In this document: piece after piece, positions 32,617-41,931 of the stretch
How the letters are laid out: the number at the start of each line of letters is the position of its first letter
Position numbering within the stretch: the stretch's first letter is position 1
Origin: an uncultured Aquimarina sp.
GTDB taxonomy: Bacteria; Bacteroidota; Bacteroidia; Flavobacteriales; Flavobacteriaceae
Length of the DNA: 41,977 nt
NCBI GenBank assembly: GCA_937929895.1
Contig: CALFUO010000099.1
Location: forward strand, 1 to 41,977
Direction: 5' to 3'
Translations under genes and position numbers: made by a program
The notes under the pieces: model-generated
The model's database searches: none
Told to the model about the DNA's origin: nothing
The model's input: the letters and a program-made list of their open reading frames with translations, nothing else

Positions 32617-34917
32617 ATGAGTATAAGATTAAGATTTCTAGCAACATTATTGTTTTGCTTAGCCGTAGGAAGTTTCTCCTTTTCGGCAGAGTCTTCTAAT
32701 GCTCATTTTTTTTTATCCCTACCCAAAACACAAGTATTTGGTTTTCAGAATTTTACAAACAAACCATTGCATCATAAAAATTTTGATTGTATCGAAATAC
32801 AGAGTGATCTAAATAATTCTAAAATTCTCTCATCAAAGAAAATACTTAGTAATAACGAAACTATTGTAATTAGAACTGCAATAATTGCCTCACCTCAGTA
32901 TTCAGAATATTTTATAAATAAATATGACGCACATCATAAAAGTGAATCTGAAAAGAAATTCTTGATAAAAAGCGAATTACAAAAATCTATTGACGCAGTT
33001 AATAAAGTAGTATCTAGAGATCTTAATATACGTCTTGAACTTATTCCACAAATAAATGAGCTAATTTTTATTGGCCCACATATCTTATTCAAACATATTA
33101 ATAACCATCACGATGCTCTTACCGTTGCTGAGGAAGTTATCTCTAAAACAATCAATATAAATGACTATGATTTAGGTCATATATTTACCACAGAAAATGG
33201 TGGCGCTTCGGGAAAAAACACAGCCTTCGGCTCTAAAAAGTGGCAAGGTAGTACAGGAGCAACGGTCCCTGAGGGCTCTAAATTTTATATTAATTATTTC
33301 GCTCATGAAATTGGACACCAATTAGGAGCTACACATACTCAAAATGCGAATTGTGCACGTAGCTATGACTCGTCGGTAGAAATAGATAGTGGTATTAGTA
33401 TAATGAGTTATGCGGGAATTTGTTCATTAAAAGATTCGAACATTAGTTCTGATACTGCTCCTTTTTACCATGTATTTAGTATAGAACAAATACAACAACA
33501 TTTAAGTCATTACTTCCTAAGAAATAATGCGGTAAATAAAGTTACCATTCTAGACATACCTAATTATACGATTCCTATTGGAACCCCCTTCGAACTAAAA
33601 ATAGAAACTTCAACTCCTTTAGAAAACGTGTGGTATAATTGTGAGCAAATAGATCGAGAAACTCTAAATCAAAAAAGCATCCAATTTTCAGAAATAGGAC
33701 CTGCTTTTATATCTCCACAACTATCCCATTCAAACACAATTTGCTTTCCTCCTATTATAGATGTTGTAAACAACCAACTCTATAGTTCTTTCAATAGCTT
33801 ATCCGACATTCCAAGAAGTTATGCTTTTGCTGCTTCGGCACGTATCGATGACGATAATGGACAATACTTTGATATTGATAAATTTTTTGTTAGAACCTCT
33901 GGTAATACTCCTCTTAAAGTAACATCACAAAACAAAGCCAATATCAATTGGGAACAAGGACAAACTTATACTATTAATTGGAATGCTGATGCACTAATAC
34001 AAGACGGTATGGACTTTAAGACTGTTGATATAATTTTATCACTTGACGGATTAAATTTTGACTACCCGATAGCCAATAAAGTTAACAACTCTGGTAATTT
34101 TAGTTTTACAGTTCCGATAAATATACAAAGTGACCATTGTAGAATAAAAGTTAAAGCCTCTGATAATATATTTTATGCTTTAAATGATGTACCTTTTTCT
34201 ATCAACAAAAACATTCCAACAAGCTTTTCTTATGAGGAATATGGTTTTATTCAAAATAAAAAATATATTATTCCTGTTAATAAAAAGTTTAATTTAAAGG
34301 ATATAGAAGTTACTATTCAATTAAAAAGAGGTGTTTATGAAGATTTAGATATAAAACTTATTGACCCTAAAGGAAAAACTAAGGATCTATTTCATTTAAC
34401 ATGTCAAACTAGATTAGATAATATAAATATGACCTTTTTAAGCTATTGGAAAACACAAAACACTAATGCTTTTAATTATAATCTATGTCCTGATGAGGTT
34501 ACTGGAAACCGTCCTTTTAAACAAAATATAACCATTGATAATACCGATGGTTACTGGGGGTTATTGATATCTAACAAAGGAGAGCTTATTACAGACGCAC
34601 TTATTACGTGGGATATAAAATTCATGGGGGCAGGAAAAAAAACAACTCTTCCTTTACCATCTAGCCAATTAACCTATAATATGACTCATCTTTATCCAAA
34701 TCCTGTTGATGATATTTTATGGATAGAAAACAATTTGTTTTTGCAAAACAAAACCTATGGCATCCTTTCTAATACCCGAGGTCTAATAATTTCTGAATTC
34801 ATTATTGATTCAACTAAAAAAAAATCATTAGACCTAAGAAACTTCACAAAAGGCATCTACTTTATTCAACTTTTCAACACCAATTTTAACGAAACTAAAA
34901 AGATAGTTGTAAAGTAG
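32617..34917 (+). CDS. Secreted reprolysin-like (M12B) metalloprotease with P-domain and T9SS tail, 2
   Basis: The 766-residue protein has a signal peptide ending SFSAES. The catalytic core has ARSYDSSVEIDSGISIMSYAG as the Met-turn region and the zinc motif FAHEIGHQLGATHTQ at about residue 230. A P-domain-like segment near 540-670 (KKFNLKDIEVTIQLKRGVYEDL, then WGLLISN) resembles proprotein-convertase P domains. The C-terminus carries the T9SS sorting domain (HLYPNPVDDILWIEN to FTKGIYFIQLFN). It is a diverged paralog of the preceding protease. A 10-nt duplication gives two closely spaced ATGAGTATAA start regions; this ATG is in frame. Confidence 0.9.
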   Translation: MSIRLRFLATLLFCLAVGSFSFSAESSNAHFFLSLPKTQVFGFQNFTNKPLHHKNFDCIEIQSDLNNSKILSSKKILSNNETIVIRTAIIASPQYSEYFINKYDAHHKSESEKKFLIKSELQKSIDAVNKVVSRDLNIRLELIPQINELIFIGPHILFKHINNHHDALTVAEEVISKTININDYDLGHIFTTENGGASGKNTAFGSKKWQGSTGATVPEGSKFYINYFAHEIGHQLGATHTQNANCARSYDSSVEIDSGISIMSYAGICSLKDSNISSDTAPFYHVFSIEQIQQHLSHYFLRNNAVNKVTILDIPNYTIPIGTPFELKIETSTPLENVWYNCEQIDRETLNQKSIQFSEIGPAFISPQLSHSNTICFPPIIDVVNNQLYSSFNSLSDIPRSYAFAASARIDDDNGQYFDIDKFFVRTSGNTPLKVTSQNKANINWEQGQTYTINWNADALIQDGMDFKTVDIILSLDGLNFDYPIANKVNNSGNFSFTVPINIQSDHCRIKVKASDNIFYALNDVPFSINKNIPTSFSYEEYGFIQNKKYIIPVNKKFNLKDIEVTIQLKRGVYEDLDIKLIDPKGKTKDLFHLTCQTRLDNINMTFLSYWKTQNTNAFNYNLCPDEVTGNRPFKQNITIDNTDGYWGLLISNKGELITDALITWDIKFMGAGKKTTLPLPSSQLTYNMTHLYPNPVDDILWIENNLFLQNKTYGILSNTRGLIISEFIIDSTKKKSLDLRNFTKGIYFIQLFNTNFNETKKIVVK

Positions 34918-34996
34918 ACTCTAAGGGTGTTCAAAAGTTGTTAAATTCTAATCGAATTAATTTTGTTGCAGCTCTACTTTTCTTAATGCTTCCTCA

Positions 34997-35004
34997 TATA
35001 TTTG
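34997..35004 (+). promoter_or_regulatory. Minus-7 box for dnaN
   Basis: TATATTTG fits TAnnTTTG, 22 nt before the dnaN ATG in a 109-nt gap. A TTG at 34966-34968 is too far (28 nt), so the minus-33 element is not clear. Confidence 0.45.
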
Positions 35005-35026
35005 TAATGATTTAAAGTCAAACATT

Positions 35027-36145
35027 ATGAGATTTATTGTTTCGAGCAATTACTTATTAAAACAATTACAGTTTTTAGGTGGAATTATTAACAGTAATAA
35101 CGCTTTACCAATTCTTGATAATTTTCTATTTGAATTAGATAATAATAACTTGAAAATTTCTGCTTCGGATTTAGAAACTACGATTATTTCTAAATTACAT
35201 GTAGAATCTTCGGACACAGGAATTATAGCTATTCCAGCAAAACTATTGCTTGAAACATTAAAAACATTTCCAGAGCAGCCATTAACATTTACCATAAATG
35301 ATAATAATACTATAGAAATAAGCTCTGAACAAGGGAAATATGCCTTGGCCTACAATAATGGCGAAGAATTTCCTAAAGTAATTCAATTAGAAGATAGTAG
35401 TAGTACTAGTATCCATTCTGGAGTTTTAGCAAATGCTATTAGTAAAACAATCTTTGCTAGTGGAAACGATGAACTAAGACCTGTTATGAGTGGGGTTTTC
35501 TTTCAGTTTTCACCAGAAGAATTAACATTTGTTGCTACTGATGCCCATAAACTGGTAAAATATACTCGTAATGATTTAAAATCTGATAAAGTAGCTGAAT
35601 TTATAATGCCTAAAAAACCTCTGAATCTTTTAAAAGGTGTTTTAGGAACTTTAGATGCAGATGTCACTATAGAATATAACGATTCGAATGCAAAATTCTC
35701 TTTTGATGAAGTTGAATTAATCTGTCGTCTAATTGACGGAAAATACCCTAATTACGAAGCAGTAATCCCTAAAGAAAACCCAAATGTATTGACTATGGAA
35801 CGTAGTCAATTTTTAAACTCGGTGCGTAGGGTTTCTATTTTCTCTAATAAAACAACACACCAAATACGTTTAAAAGTATCCGGAGCAGAATTAAATATAT
35901 CAGCAGAGGATATAGATTATTCAAATAAAGCAGAAGAACGCCTTACTTGCCAATTCGAAGGCGATGATATGCAAATAGGATTCAACTCAAGGTTTTTCGT
36001 TGAAATGCTAAATAATTTAGAATCTTCTGATGTCCAAATTGCTATGTCTTTACCTAATAGAGCAGGGATTTTAACTCCATTAGATGGATTAGAAGAAGGA
36101 GAACACGTGACCATGTTAGTAATGCCAGTAATGTTGAATAGTTAA
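35027..36145 (+). CDS. dnaN: DNA polymerase III subunit beta (sliding clamp)
   Basis: The 372-residue protein has three topologically similar clamp domains: [35 protein letters not shown], then [27 protein letters not shown]-type segment near 129-155, and [20 protein letters not shown] near 263-282. It ends in the family's [10 protein letters not shown]. It is full length and apparently the housekeeping clamp. Its stop overlaps the rfbA start (TAATG), so replication clamp and dTDP-rhamnose synthesis are translationally coupled here. In many flavobacteria dnaN sits with gldG instead. Confidence 0.97.
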   Translation: MRFIVSSNYLLKQLQFLGGIINSNNALPILDNFLFELDNNNLKISASDLETTIISKLHVESSDTGIIAIPAKLLLETLKTFPEQPLTFTINDNNTIEISSEQGKYALAYNNGEEFPKVIQLEDSSSTSIHSGVLANAISKTIFASGNDELRPVMSGVFFQFSPEELTFVATDAHKLVKYTRNDLKSDKVAEFIMPKKPLNLLKGVLGTLDADVTIEYNDSNAKFSFDEVELICRLIDGKYPNYEAVIPKENPNVLTMERSQFLNSVRRVSIFSNKTTHQIRLKVSGAELNISAEDIDYSNKAEERLTCQFEGDDMQIGFNSRFFVEMLNNLESSDVQIAMSLPNRAGILTPLDGLEEGEHVTMLVMPVMLNS

Positions 36146-37023
36146 TGAAAGGAATAGTTTTAGCGGGTGGGAGTGGCACAAGACTGTACCCAATCACAAA
36201 AGGGGTTTCGAAACAATTGACCCCAGTCTATAATAAACCAATGGTTTATTATCCTATTTCTGTATTAATGTTATCTGGCATTAAAGAGATACTGATTATA
36301 TCTACCCCTCAAGATTTACCTTCTTTTCGACGCCTTTTCGGTGATGGCTCAGATTTAGGAATCTCCTTTGAATATGCCGAACAGCCGCATCCTAATGGAT
36401 TAGCTGAAGCTTTTATTATAGGAAAAGATTTTATTGGTGATGATGATGTATGTTTAATACTTGGTGATAATATTTTTTATGGTCATAAACTACCCGAAAT
36501 GTTACAACAAGCAGTACATAACGTTGAGAGTAAGAGACAAGCAACAGTTTTTGGGTATTATGTTAACGATCCAGAACGCTATGGGGTTGTAGATTTTAAT
36601 CAAGACGGAGATGTTTTAAGTATTGAAGAAAAACCTACAATAGCAAAAAGTAATTACGCTGTTGTTGGTGTTTATTTTTACCCAAATGAAGTGATTAAAG
36701 TTGCTGAAACGATAACCCCAAGCCATAGAGGTGAATTAGAAATCACTTCTCTAAATCAATATTTTTTAGAAGAACAAAGTCTCTCAGTTGAACTAATGAA
36801 AAGAGGTTTTGCTTGGTTTGATACTGGTACACACGATTCATTACTAGAAGCCTCTAACTTTATACAAACAATAGAGAAAAGACAAGGTCTCAAAATTGCT
36901 TGTTTAGAAGAAATTGCTTTCGAAAAAGAATATATTACTTCGTCTCAATTACTTAAACTAGCACAACCCTTATCTAAAAATGAGTATGGTCAATATCTAA
37001 AAAGACTCGTAAAAAAGAAATAG
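36145..37023 (+). CDS. rfbA: Glucose-1-phosphate thymidylyltransferase
   Basis: The 292-residue protein begins [18 protein letters not shown] with the nucleotidyltransferase signature (GGSGTRL), then [27 protein letters not shown] and [14 protein letters not shown]. It forms dTDP-glucose from dTTP and glucose-1-phosphate, step one of dTDP-L-rhamnose synthesis. It is followed after one nucleotide by rfbC, then rfbD and rfbB, completing the pathway. Confidence 0.96.
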   Translation: MKGIVLAGGSGTRLYPITKGVSKQLTPVYNKPMVYYPISVLMLSGIKEILIISTPQDLPSFRRLFGDGSDLGISFEYAEQPHPNGLAEAFIIGKDFIGDDDVCLILGDNIFYGHKLPEMLQQAVHNVESKRQATVFGYYVNDPERYGVVDFNQDGDVLSIEEKPTIAKSNYAVVGVYFYPNEVIKVAETITPSHRGELEITSLNQYFLEEQSLSVELMKRGFAWFDTGTHDSLLEASNFIQTIEKRQGLKIACLEEIAFEKEYITSSQLLKLAQPLSKNEYGQYLKRLVKKK

Positions 37024-37024
37024 A

Positions 37025-37597
37025 ATGAAAATTACCCTAACAGATATACCAGATGTCCTGATATTAGAACCTGAAGTCTTTGGGGATCATCGAGGATACT
37101 TTCTTGAGTCTTACAATAAGAATAAACTACCTGAAATTATTTCGAATATTAATTTTGTTCAAGACAACGAATCTAAATCTCAGAAAGGAGTACTTCGTGG
37201 ATTACATTTTCAAATCCCCCCTTTTTGCCAAAGTAAGTTAGTAAGGGTAATCCAAGGTGATGTTTTAGATATTGCCGTAGATATTCGTAAAGGTTCTCCT
37301 ACTTTTGGAAAGCATGTAGCTGTAAGCTTAACATCCGAAAACAAAAAGCAACTTTTTGTTCCTCGTGGTTTTGCACATGGTTTTGTTGTTTTGAGTGATA
37401 CCGCTATATTTTCTTATAAATGTGATAACTACTATAGTCCTAAACATAATAGAGGTGTTAATTTTAGTGACCCTGAATTAGGTATTGATTGGAAGATTAA
37501 TATTCAAGATGCTATTCTCTCTGAAAAAGATAATGAATTGCCATCTTTAAAAAATTGCTCCGATTTATTTGATTTTAATGTTAATCTCTATGAGTAA
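37025..37597 (+). CDS. rfbC: dTDP-4-dehydrorhamnose 3,5-epimerase
   Basis: The 190-residue cupin enzyme has EVFGDHRGYFLESYN, GVLRGLHFQIPP (catalytic His in RGLH), DVLDIAVDIRKGSPTFGKHV and FVPRGFAHGFVVLSD. It epimerises C3 and C5 of dTDP-4-keto-6-deoxyglucose, step three. It overlaps the rfbD start by 8 nt. Confidence 0.95.
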   Translation: MKITLTDIPDVLILEPEVFGDHRGYFLESYNKNKLPEIISNINFVQDNESKSQKGVLRGLHFQIPPFCQSKLVRVIQGDVLDIAVDIRKGSPTFGKHVAVSLTSENKKQLFVPRGFAHGFVVLSDTAIFSYKCDNYYSPKHNRGVNFSDPELGIDWKINIQDAILSEKDNELPSLKNCSDLFDFNVNLYE

Positions 37598-38447
37598 TAT
37601 TTTAATTACTGGTTCTAATGGTCAACTGGGTAGTGAATTTAAAACTATCGCAAATGAATATTCGGAATTTAAACTAATTTTCTCTAACCGAAGTAACTTA
37701 GATATTACAGATTACATTTCTGTAAGCAATAGTATTGAAAAGGAAAATATAGAAGCCATAGTAAACTGTGCTGCATATACAGCTGTAGACAAAGCTGAAG
37801 ATGAGAACGAATTAGCTGATGATATAAACCATAAAGCAGTAGATAACTTAGCCAAAGTTGCAAAAAAATTTAATATTAAATTAATCCACATTTCAACAGA
37901 TTATGTTTTTGATGGACGAACCTCTAAACCTTATAACGAAGATCACAATACCACTCCTATCAATATTTATGGTCAGACAAAACGAAATGGAGAGTTATCT
38001 TTAATTAATGTTGCCCCTAAAAATAGCATCATTATACGTACCTCGTGGGTATATTCTAGCTTTGGCAATAATTTTGTAAAGACGATGCTTAAATTATCTA
38101 ATTCTCGTGATGCATTAAATATTATTTTCGATCAGATAGGTAGTCCAACTTACGCACGAGATTTGGCGCGACACATTCTAAAAATTATCCCTAATATAGA
38201 CACAAATAAAGTAGATATATATCACTATACTAACGAAGGAGTATGTAGCTGGTATGATTTTGCTACAGCTATTTTTGAAATCAAACAAAAAACTATTAAA
38301 GTCTCTCCCATATTAGCGTCACAATATCCTACTAAGGCAAATAGACCACATTACAGTGTTTTAAATAAAACCAAAATTAAAACTAACTTTAATATTGAAA
38401 TTAGACATTGGAGAGAGGCATTGAAGGAATGCCTGAGTAACCTATAA
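37590..38447 (+). CDS. rfbD: dTDP-4-dehydrorhamnose reductase
   Basis: The protein has 285 residues from this ATG: MSNILITGSNGQLGSEF with the Rossmann GxxGxxG, NCAAYTAVDKAEDE, HISTDYVFDGR and IYGQTKRNGE (Tyr-x-x-x-Lys). It makes dTDP-L-rhamnose, the final step. The frame is open from 37569, but the ATG at 37590, inside the end of rfbC, gives the normal N-terminus. Confidence 0.95.
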   Translation: MSNILITGSNGQLGSEFKTIANEYSEFKLIFSNRSNLDITDYISVSNSIEKENIEAIVNCAAYTAVDKAEDENELADDINHKAVDNLAKVAKKFNIKLIHISTDYVFDGRTSKPYNEDHNTTPINIYGQTKRNGELSLINVAPKNSIIIRTSWVYSSFGNNFVKTMLKLSNSRDALNIIFDQIGSPTYARDLARHILKIIPNIDTNKVDIYHYTNEGVCSWYDFATAIFEIKQKTIKVSPILASQYPTKANRPHYSVLNKTKIKTNFNIEIRHWREALKECLSNL

Positions 38448-38454
38448 AACTAAC

Positions 38455-39468
38455 ATGAAACATATTTTAATTACTGGAGGTGCTGGATTTATCGGTGCCA
38501 ATTTTGTAAATCATTTTATAGCTAATCATCCCGAATATCATATTATTAATTTAGATGCATTAACCTATGCAGCTAACTTAGACAATATTCAACTAAAAGA
38601 TACTGAATTAGAACGATATACTTTTATAGAGGGTTCTATTACTGATCGTACTTTAGTTGAGTCTATATTCGAAAAATATAATATTGAAGGAGTATTACAT
38701 TTCGCTGCAGAATCTCATGTAGATAATTCTATTACGAATCCAGGTGTTTTTATTGAAACTAACGTAAAAGGCACATTCAATTTAATTGATGTCGCTTATA
38801 AATTTTGGATGGAAAAACCATTCAAATTTAAAGATAACTATAGACATTGTAGATTTTTACATGTATCTACAGACGAAGTATACGGAACATTAGGAGAAAC
38901 TGGTCTATTTACAGAAGAAACTCCATACGCTCCAAATTCTCCTTACAGTGCTTCTAAAGCATCAAGTGATATGGTTATTAGAAGCTACCACCACACCTAT
39001 GGTATGAATACTATCATCACAAACTGTTCTAATAATTATGGTCCGTGTCAACACAATGAAAAATTAATTCCAACAATTATTCGAAAAGCATTAGCTAATG
39101 AACCCATTCCTATTTACGGAGACGGATTAAATATTAGAGATTGGCTATACGTTCTAGACCATTGTATGGGCATCGATTTAGCATTTCATACTGGTATTTC
39201 AGGAGAAGTATACAATATCGGAGGACGCAATGAACAAAATAATTTATACATTGTAAATACTATTTGTGAAATTCTAGACCAAAAAGTACCTAAGTCTGAT
39301 TCGTATAAAGAGTTAATCACTTTTGTTGAAGACCGAGCTGGACACGATAGACGATATGCTATCGATGCTACTAAGATCGAGACTAAATTAGGTTGGAAAG
39401 CTTCAGAAAACTTTGACTCTGGTATTATAAAAACAATAGATTGGTATTTAACAAAATTCCAAAATTAG
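38455..39468 (+). CDS. rfbB: dTDP-glucose 4,6-dehydratase
   Basis: The 337-residue extended SDR has HILITGGAGFIGANFV, FAAESHVDNSI, LHVSTDEVYG and SPYSASKASSD (catalytic Tyr-x-x-x-Lys), and NCSNNYGP. It converts dTDP-glucose to the 4-keto-6-deoxy sugar, step two of the rhamnose pathway. The order rfbA-C-D-B is usual in Bacteroidota. kdsD follows after 4 nt. Confidence 0.96.
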   Translation: MKHILITGGAGFIGANFVNHFIANHPEYHIINLDALTYAANLDNIQLKDTELERYTFIEGSITDRTLVESIFEKYNIEGVLHFAAESHVDNSITNPGVFIETNVKGTFNLIDVAYKFWMEKPFKFKDNYRHCRFLHVSTDEVYGTLGETGLFTEETPYAPNSPYSASKASSDMVIRSYHHTYGMNTIITNCSNNYGPCQHNEKLIPTIIRKALANEPIPIYGDGLNIRDWLYVLDHCMGIDLAFHTGISGEVYNIGGRNEQNNLYIVNTICEILDQKVPKSDSYKELITFVEDRAGHDRRYAIDATKIETKLGWKASENFDSGIIKTIDWYLTKFQN

Positions 39469-39472
39469 AAAT

Positions 39473-40423
39473 TTGAAAAAATCCTTTAAACAAATAGCAT
39501 TAGACGTAATTAAGAACGAATATGAAGGGCTACAAAGCCTTTCTAAGACTATTGATGAATCTTTTGATGCTGCTATAGAGTTAATCTACAGATGTAAAGG
39601 AAAAGTGATATTTACAGGTATTGGTAAATCTGGAATCATTGGAAGAAAAATTGCCTCTTCCTTTTCCAGTACAGGCACCCCTAGTATTTTTTTACATCCG
39701 TCAGAAGCTATTCATGGTGACCTAGGCATGATCTCTGATAAAGATGTTATTATTGCAATAGCAAATTCTGGAGAAACGGTAGAAATTTTAAATTTATTAC
39801 CCTACATAAAGGATAGATGTCTCAAAATGATTTCTATAACTAGCAAACCAAATTCAACTTTGGCTAAGCAAAGTAACATTCATTTATACATTGGAAAATT
39901 TGAAGAAGCATGCCCCTTTAACTTGGCACCTACTACCTCCAGTACCTTAACATTATGTTTAGGAGATGCCTTAATGATAGCTTTAATACATAAGAGAGGC
40001 TTCAAAGAAGAAAACTATGCCTCACTTCACCCTGGTGGAACTTTAGGGAAAAGATTGAAAAACCTTGTAGAAGAATCGATGATTTCAAAAGACCTTCCTT
40101 TTTTATCAGAAGACACTTCTATAATCGAAGCTATTAAAATTATTAATAAAAAAAGATTTGGTATAGGTATCGTTGGTAATAAAAAAAATGTCAAAGGTTT
40201 AGTTACAGATGGTGATTTACGTCGTGCTATGCTAAACTTTCAAGAAAATTTCTTTTCTTTATCTTTAGAACAAATTTTAACCCCAAATCCACGTTTTATA
40301 GCTCCTCATGTTAAACTGACTGAGGCAAAAAAACAAATGCTATACCATAAGATTGGTTGCCTACTCGTTGGCAAAAAAACTGATTTAAAGGGTATTATAC
40401 AATTACATCAAATCAAGTTTTAA
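39473..40423 (+). CDS. kdsD: Arabinose-5-phosphate isomerase (KpsF/GutQ family)
   Basis: The 316-residue protein has an N-terminal SIS domain (VIFTGIGKSGIIGRKIASSFSSTGTPS, IAIANSGETVEILNLLP) and two C-terminal CBS domains (MISKDLPFLSEDTSIIEAI, GLVTDGDLRRAML). It interconverts ribulose-5-phosphate and arabinose-5-phosphate, the first committed step to KDO. The start is TTG, 4 nt after rfbB; no ATG lies near the family N-terminus. kdsB follows after 2 nt. Confidence 0.93.
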   Translation: MKKSFKQIALDVIKNEYEGLQSLSKTIDESFDAAIELIYRCKGKVIFTGIGKSGIIGRKIASSFSSTGTPSIFLHPSEAIHGDLGMISDKDVIIAIANSGETVEILNLLPYIKDRCLKMISITSKPNSTLAKQSNIHLYIGKFEEACPFNLAPTTSSTLTLCLGDALMIALIHKRGFKEENYASLHPGGTLGKRLKNLVEESMISKDLPFLSEDTSIIEAIKIINKKRFGIGIVGNKKNVKGLVTDGDLRRAMLNFQENFFSLSLEQILTPNPRFIAPHVKLTEAKKQMLYHKIGCLLVGKKTDLKGIIQLHQIKF

Positions 40424-40425
40424 TA

Positions 40426-41163
40426 ATGTACAATAAGGTTGTAGTTATACCTGCAAGACAAGCTTCCACTAGATTACCTAACAAGTTAATGTTAGATCTA
40501 GGTGGAAAAAGTATTATTCATCGCGTTTACGAAAGATGTTTGAAAGCCAAAAATATTGATGAAGTAATAATTGCTGTGGATACTGAAGAATTATTAGAAC
40601 ATTGCAAAACATTCTGTGACACTTCAATACTAACAAGCAAAAATCATCTATCGGGTACTGATCGTATCTTTGAGGCTGTATTGCAGATTGATTGTAAATA
40701 TATTATTAATGTTCAAGGTGATGAGCCCTTTATAGAGCCTCTTCTTATAGACCAAATTGCAAATGCAATATCAGAAGATACTTACATGGTTAGTGCAATG
40801 CATCAACTACAGCGGCAAGAGGAAGTTGACAATCCAAATAATGTAAAAGTTGTTACTGATAAAAACGGAAGGGCTTTATACTTTTCTAGATCAGCAATAC
40901 CTTTTATTAGAGATAAAAACGAATTAACAACCAAACAATCTTATTATAAACATTTAGGGATCTACGGATATACTAAATCCTTTTTAAAGACAGTTACTTC
41001 TCTTCCTCCTTCGTCCCTAGAAGTAACTGAAAAACTAGAACAACTTCGTGTCTTGCAGAATGGTTACGAAATCAAGATGGTAGAAACCGACCACGAACCT
41101 ATCGGTATAGACACATTAGAAGATTACAACAAAGCAAAAGCACTACTTGATGAACTTATTTAG
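40426..41163 (+). CDS. kdsB: 3-deoxy-manno-octulosonate cytidylyltransferase
   Basis: The 245-residue protein has VVIPARQASTRLPNKLMLDLGGKSIIHRVYERC, NHLSGTDRIFEAV, IINVQGDEPFIEP, LYFSRSAIPF and KHLGIYGYTKSFL, the CMP-KDO synthetase signatures. It activates KDO for lipid A core or capsule attachment. kdsA is not in the window. Its end overlaps the next gene by 14 nt. Confidence 0.95.
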   Translation: MYNKVVVIPARQASTRLPNKLMLDLGGKSIIHRVYERCLKAKNIDEVIIAVDTEELLEHCKTFCDTSILTSKNHLSGTDRIFEAVLQIDCKYIINVQGDEPFIEPLLIDQIANAISEDTYMVSAMHQLQRQEEVDNPNNVKVVTDKNGRALYFSRSAIPFIRDKNELTTKQSYYKHLGIYGYTKSFLKTVTSLPPSSLEVTEKLEQLRVLQNGYEIKMVETDHEPIGIDTLEDYNKAKALLDELI

Positions 41164-41923
41164 CAGAAAATCACAACTAAAAGAATTACTTAAGGGAGCA
41201 ACAGATATTCACAATCATGTATTACCTGGTATAGACGACGGTGCACAAGACTTAGAACAATCAATAGCATTACTTAAACGATACGAAAAAATTGGTTTTA
41301 AGAGAGTTATAGGAACCCCTCACACGATGAGCGACTATTACCCAAATACTGCTGAAATCATAAAAAATGCTTTTAAAGAATTACGAATTGGCTTAAAAAA
41401 TAATGGAATTGATATAGAACTTCGTTGCTCTAGCGAATATATGATTGATTATGATTTTGAAGAAAAAATAGATCAATCAAATACTCTAATCCCAATGGCT
41501 GGAAATCATATTCTTGTTGAAATGTCCTACCTTCATGCGTCTGATAATTTAGACAAGACTCTTTACAAATTACAATTGAATGGCTATACCCCTATTTTAG
41601 CTCATCCTGAAAGATATGGTTATTACCATGATAATTACGAGGCCTTTTCTATTATGAAATCTAAAGGAATTAAGCTACAATTAAATGCATTATCCCTAAG
41701 TGACTATTACGGAGATAAAATTAATAAAACAGCAGTAAAGCTATTACAAGATGGTCTTTATGATTTTTTCGGCACAGACACCCATAAACTTAAACATCTT
41801 AATCAACTAGAAAAAATAAAAATAAAAAATAAGCATCTAGATAGTTTAAATGAAATTATCACCAACAACGATAAACTTTTCCTAATTCAAGACATTGAAC
41901 AAGAAATTGAAACGGTAAGTTAA
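41150..41923 (+). CDS. PHP-type tyrosine-protein phosphatase (CpsB/CapC/YwqE family)
   Basis: The protein has 257 residues from this ATG; the TTG one codon earlier is not needed. The PHP metal ligands are visible: DIHNHVLPGIDDGAQD near residues 19-34, GTPHTMSDYY, HILVEMSY, AHPERYGYY and FGTDTHKL. The family dephosphorylates bacterial tyrosine kinases that control capsule or exopolysaccharide length. It overlaps kdsB, placing it in the polysaccharide operon. The kinase (Wzc-like) is expected further right, outside the window. Confidence 0.92.
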   Translation: MNLFSRKSQLKELLKGATDIHNHVLPGIDDGAQDLEQSIALLKRYEKIGFKRVIGTPHTMSDYYPNTAEIIKNAFKELRIGLKNNGIDIELRCSSEYMIDYDFEEKIDQSNTLIPMAGNHILVEMSYLHASDNLDKTLYKLQLNGYTPILAHPERYGYYHDNYEAFSIMKSKGIKLQLNALSLSDYYGDKINKTAVKLLQDGLYDFFGTDTHKLKHLNQLEKIKIKNKHLDSLNEIITNNDKLFLIQDIEQEIETVS

Positions 41924-41931
41924 ATACATGT

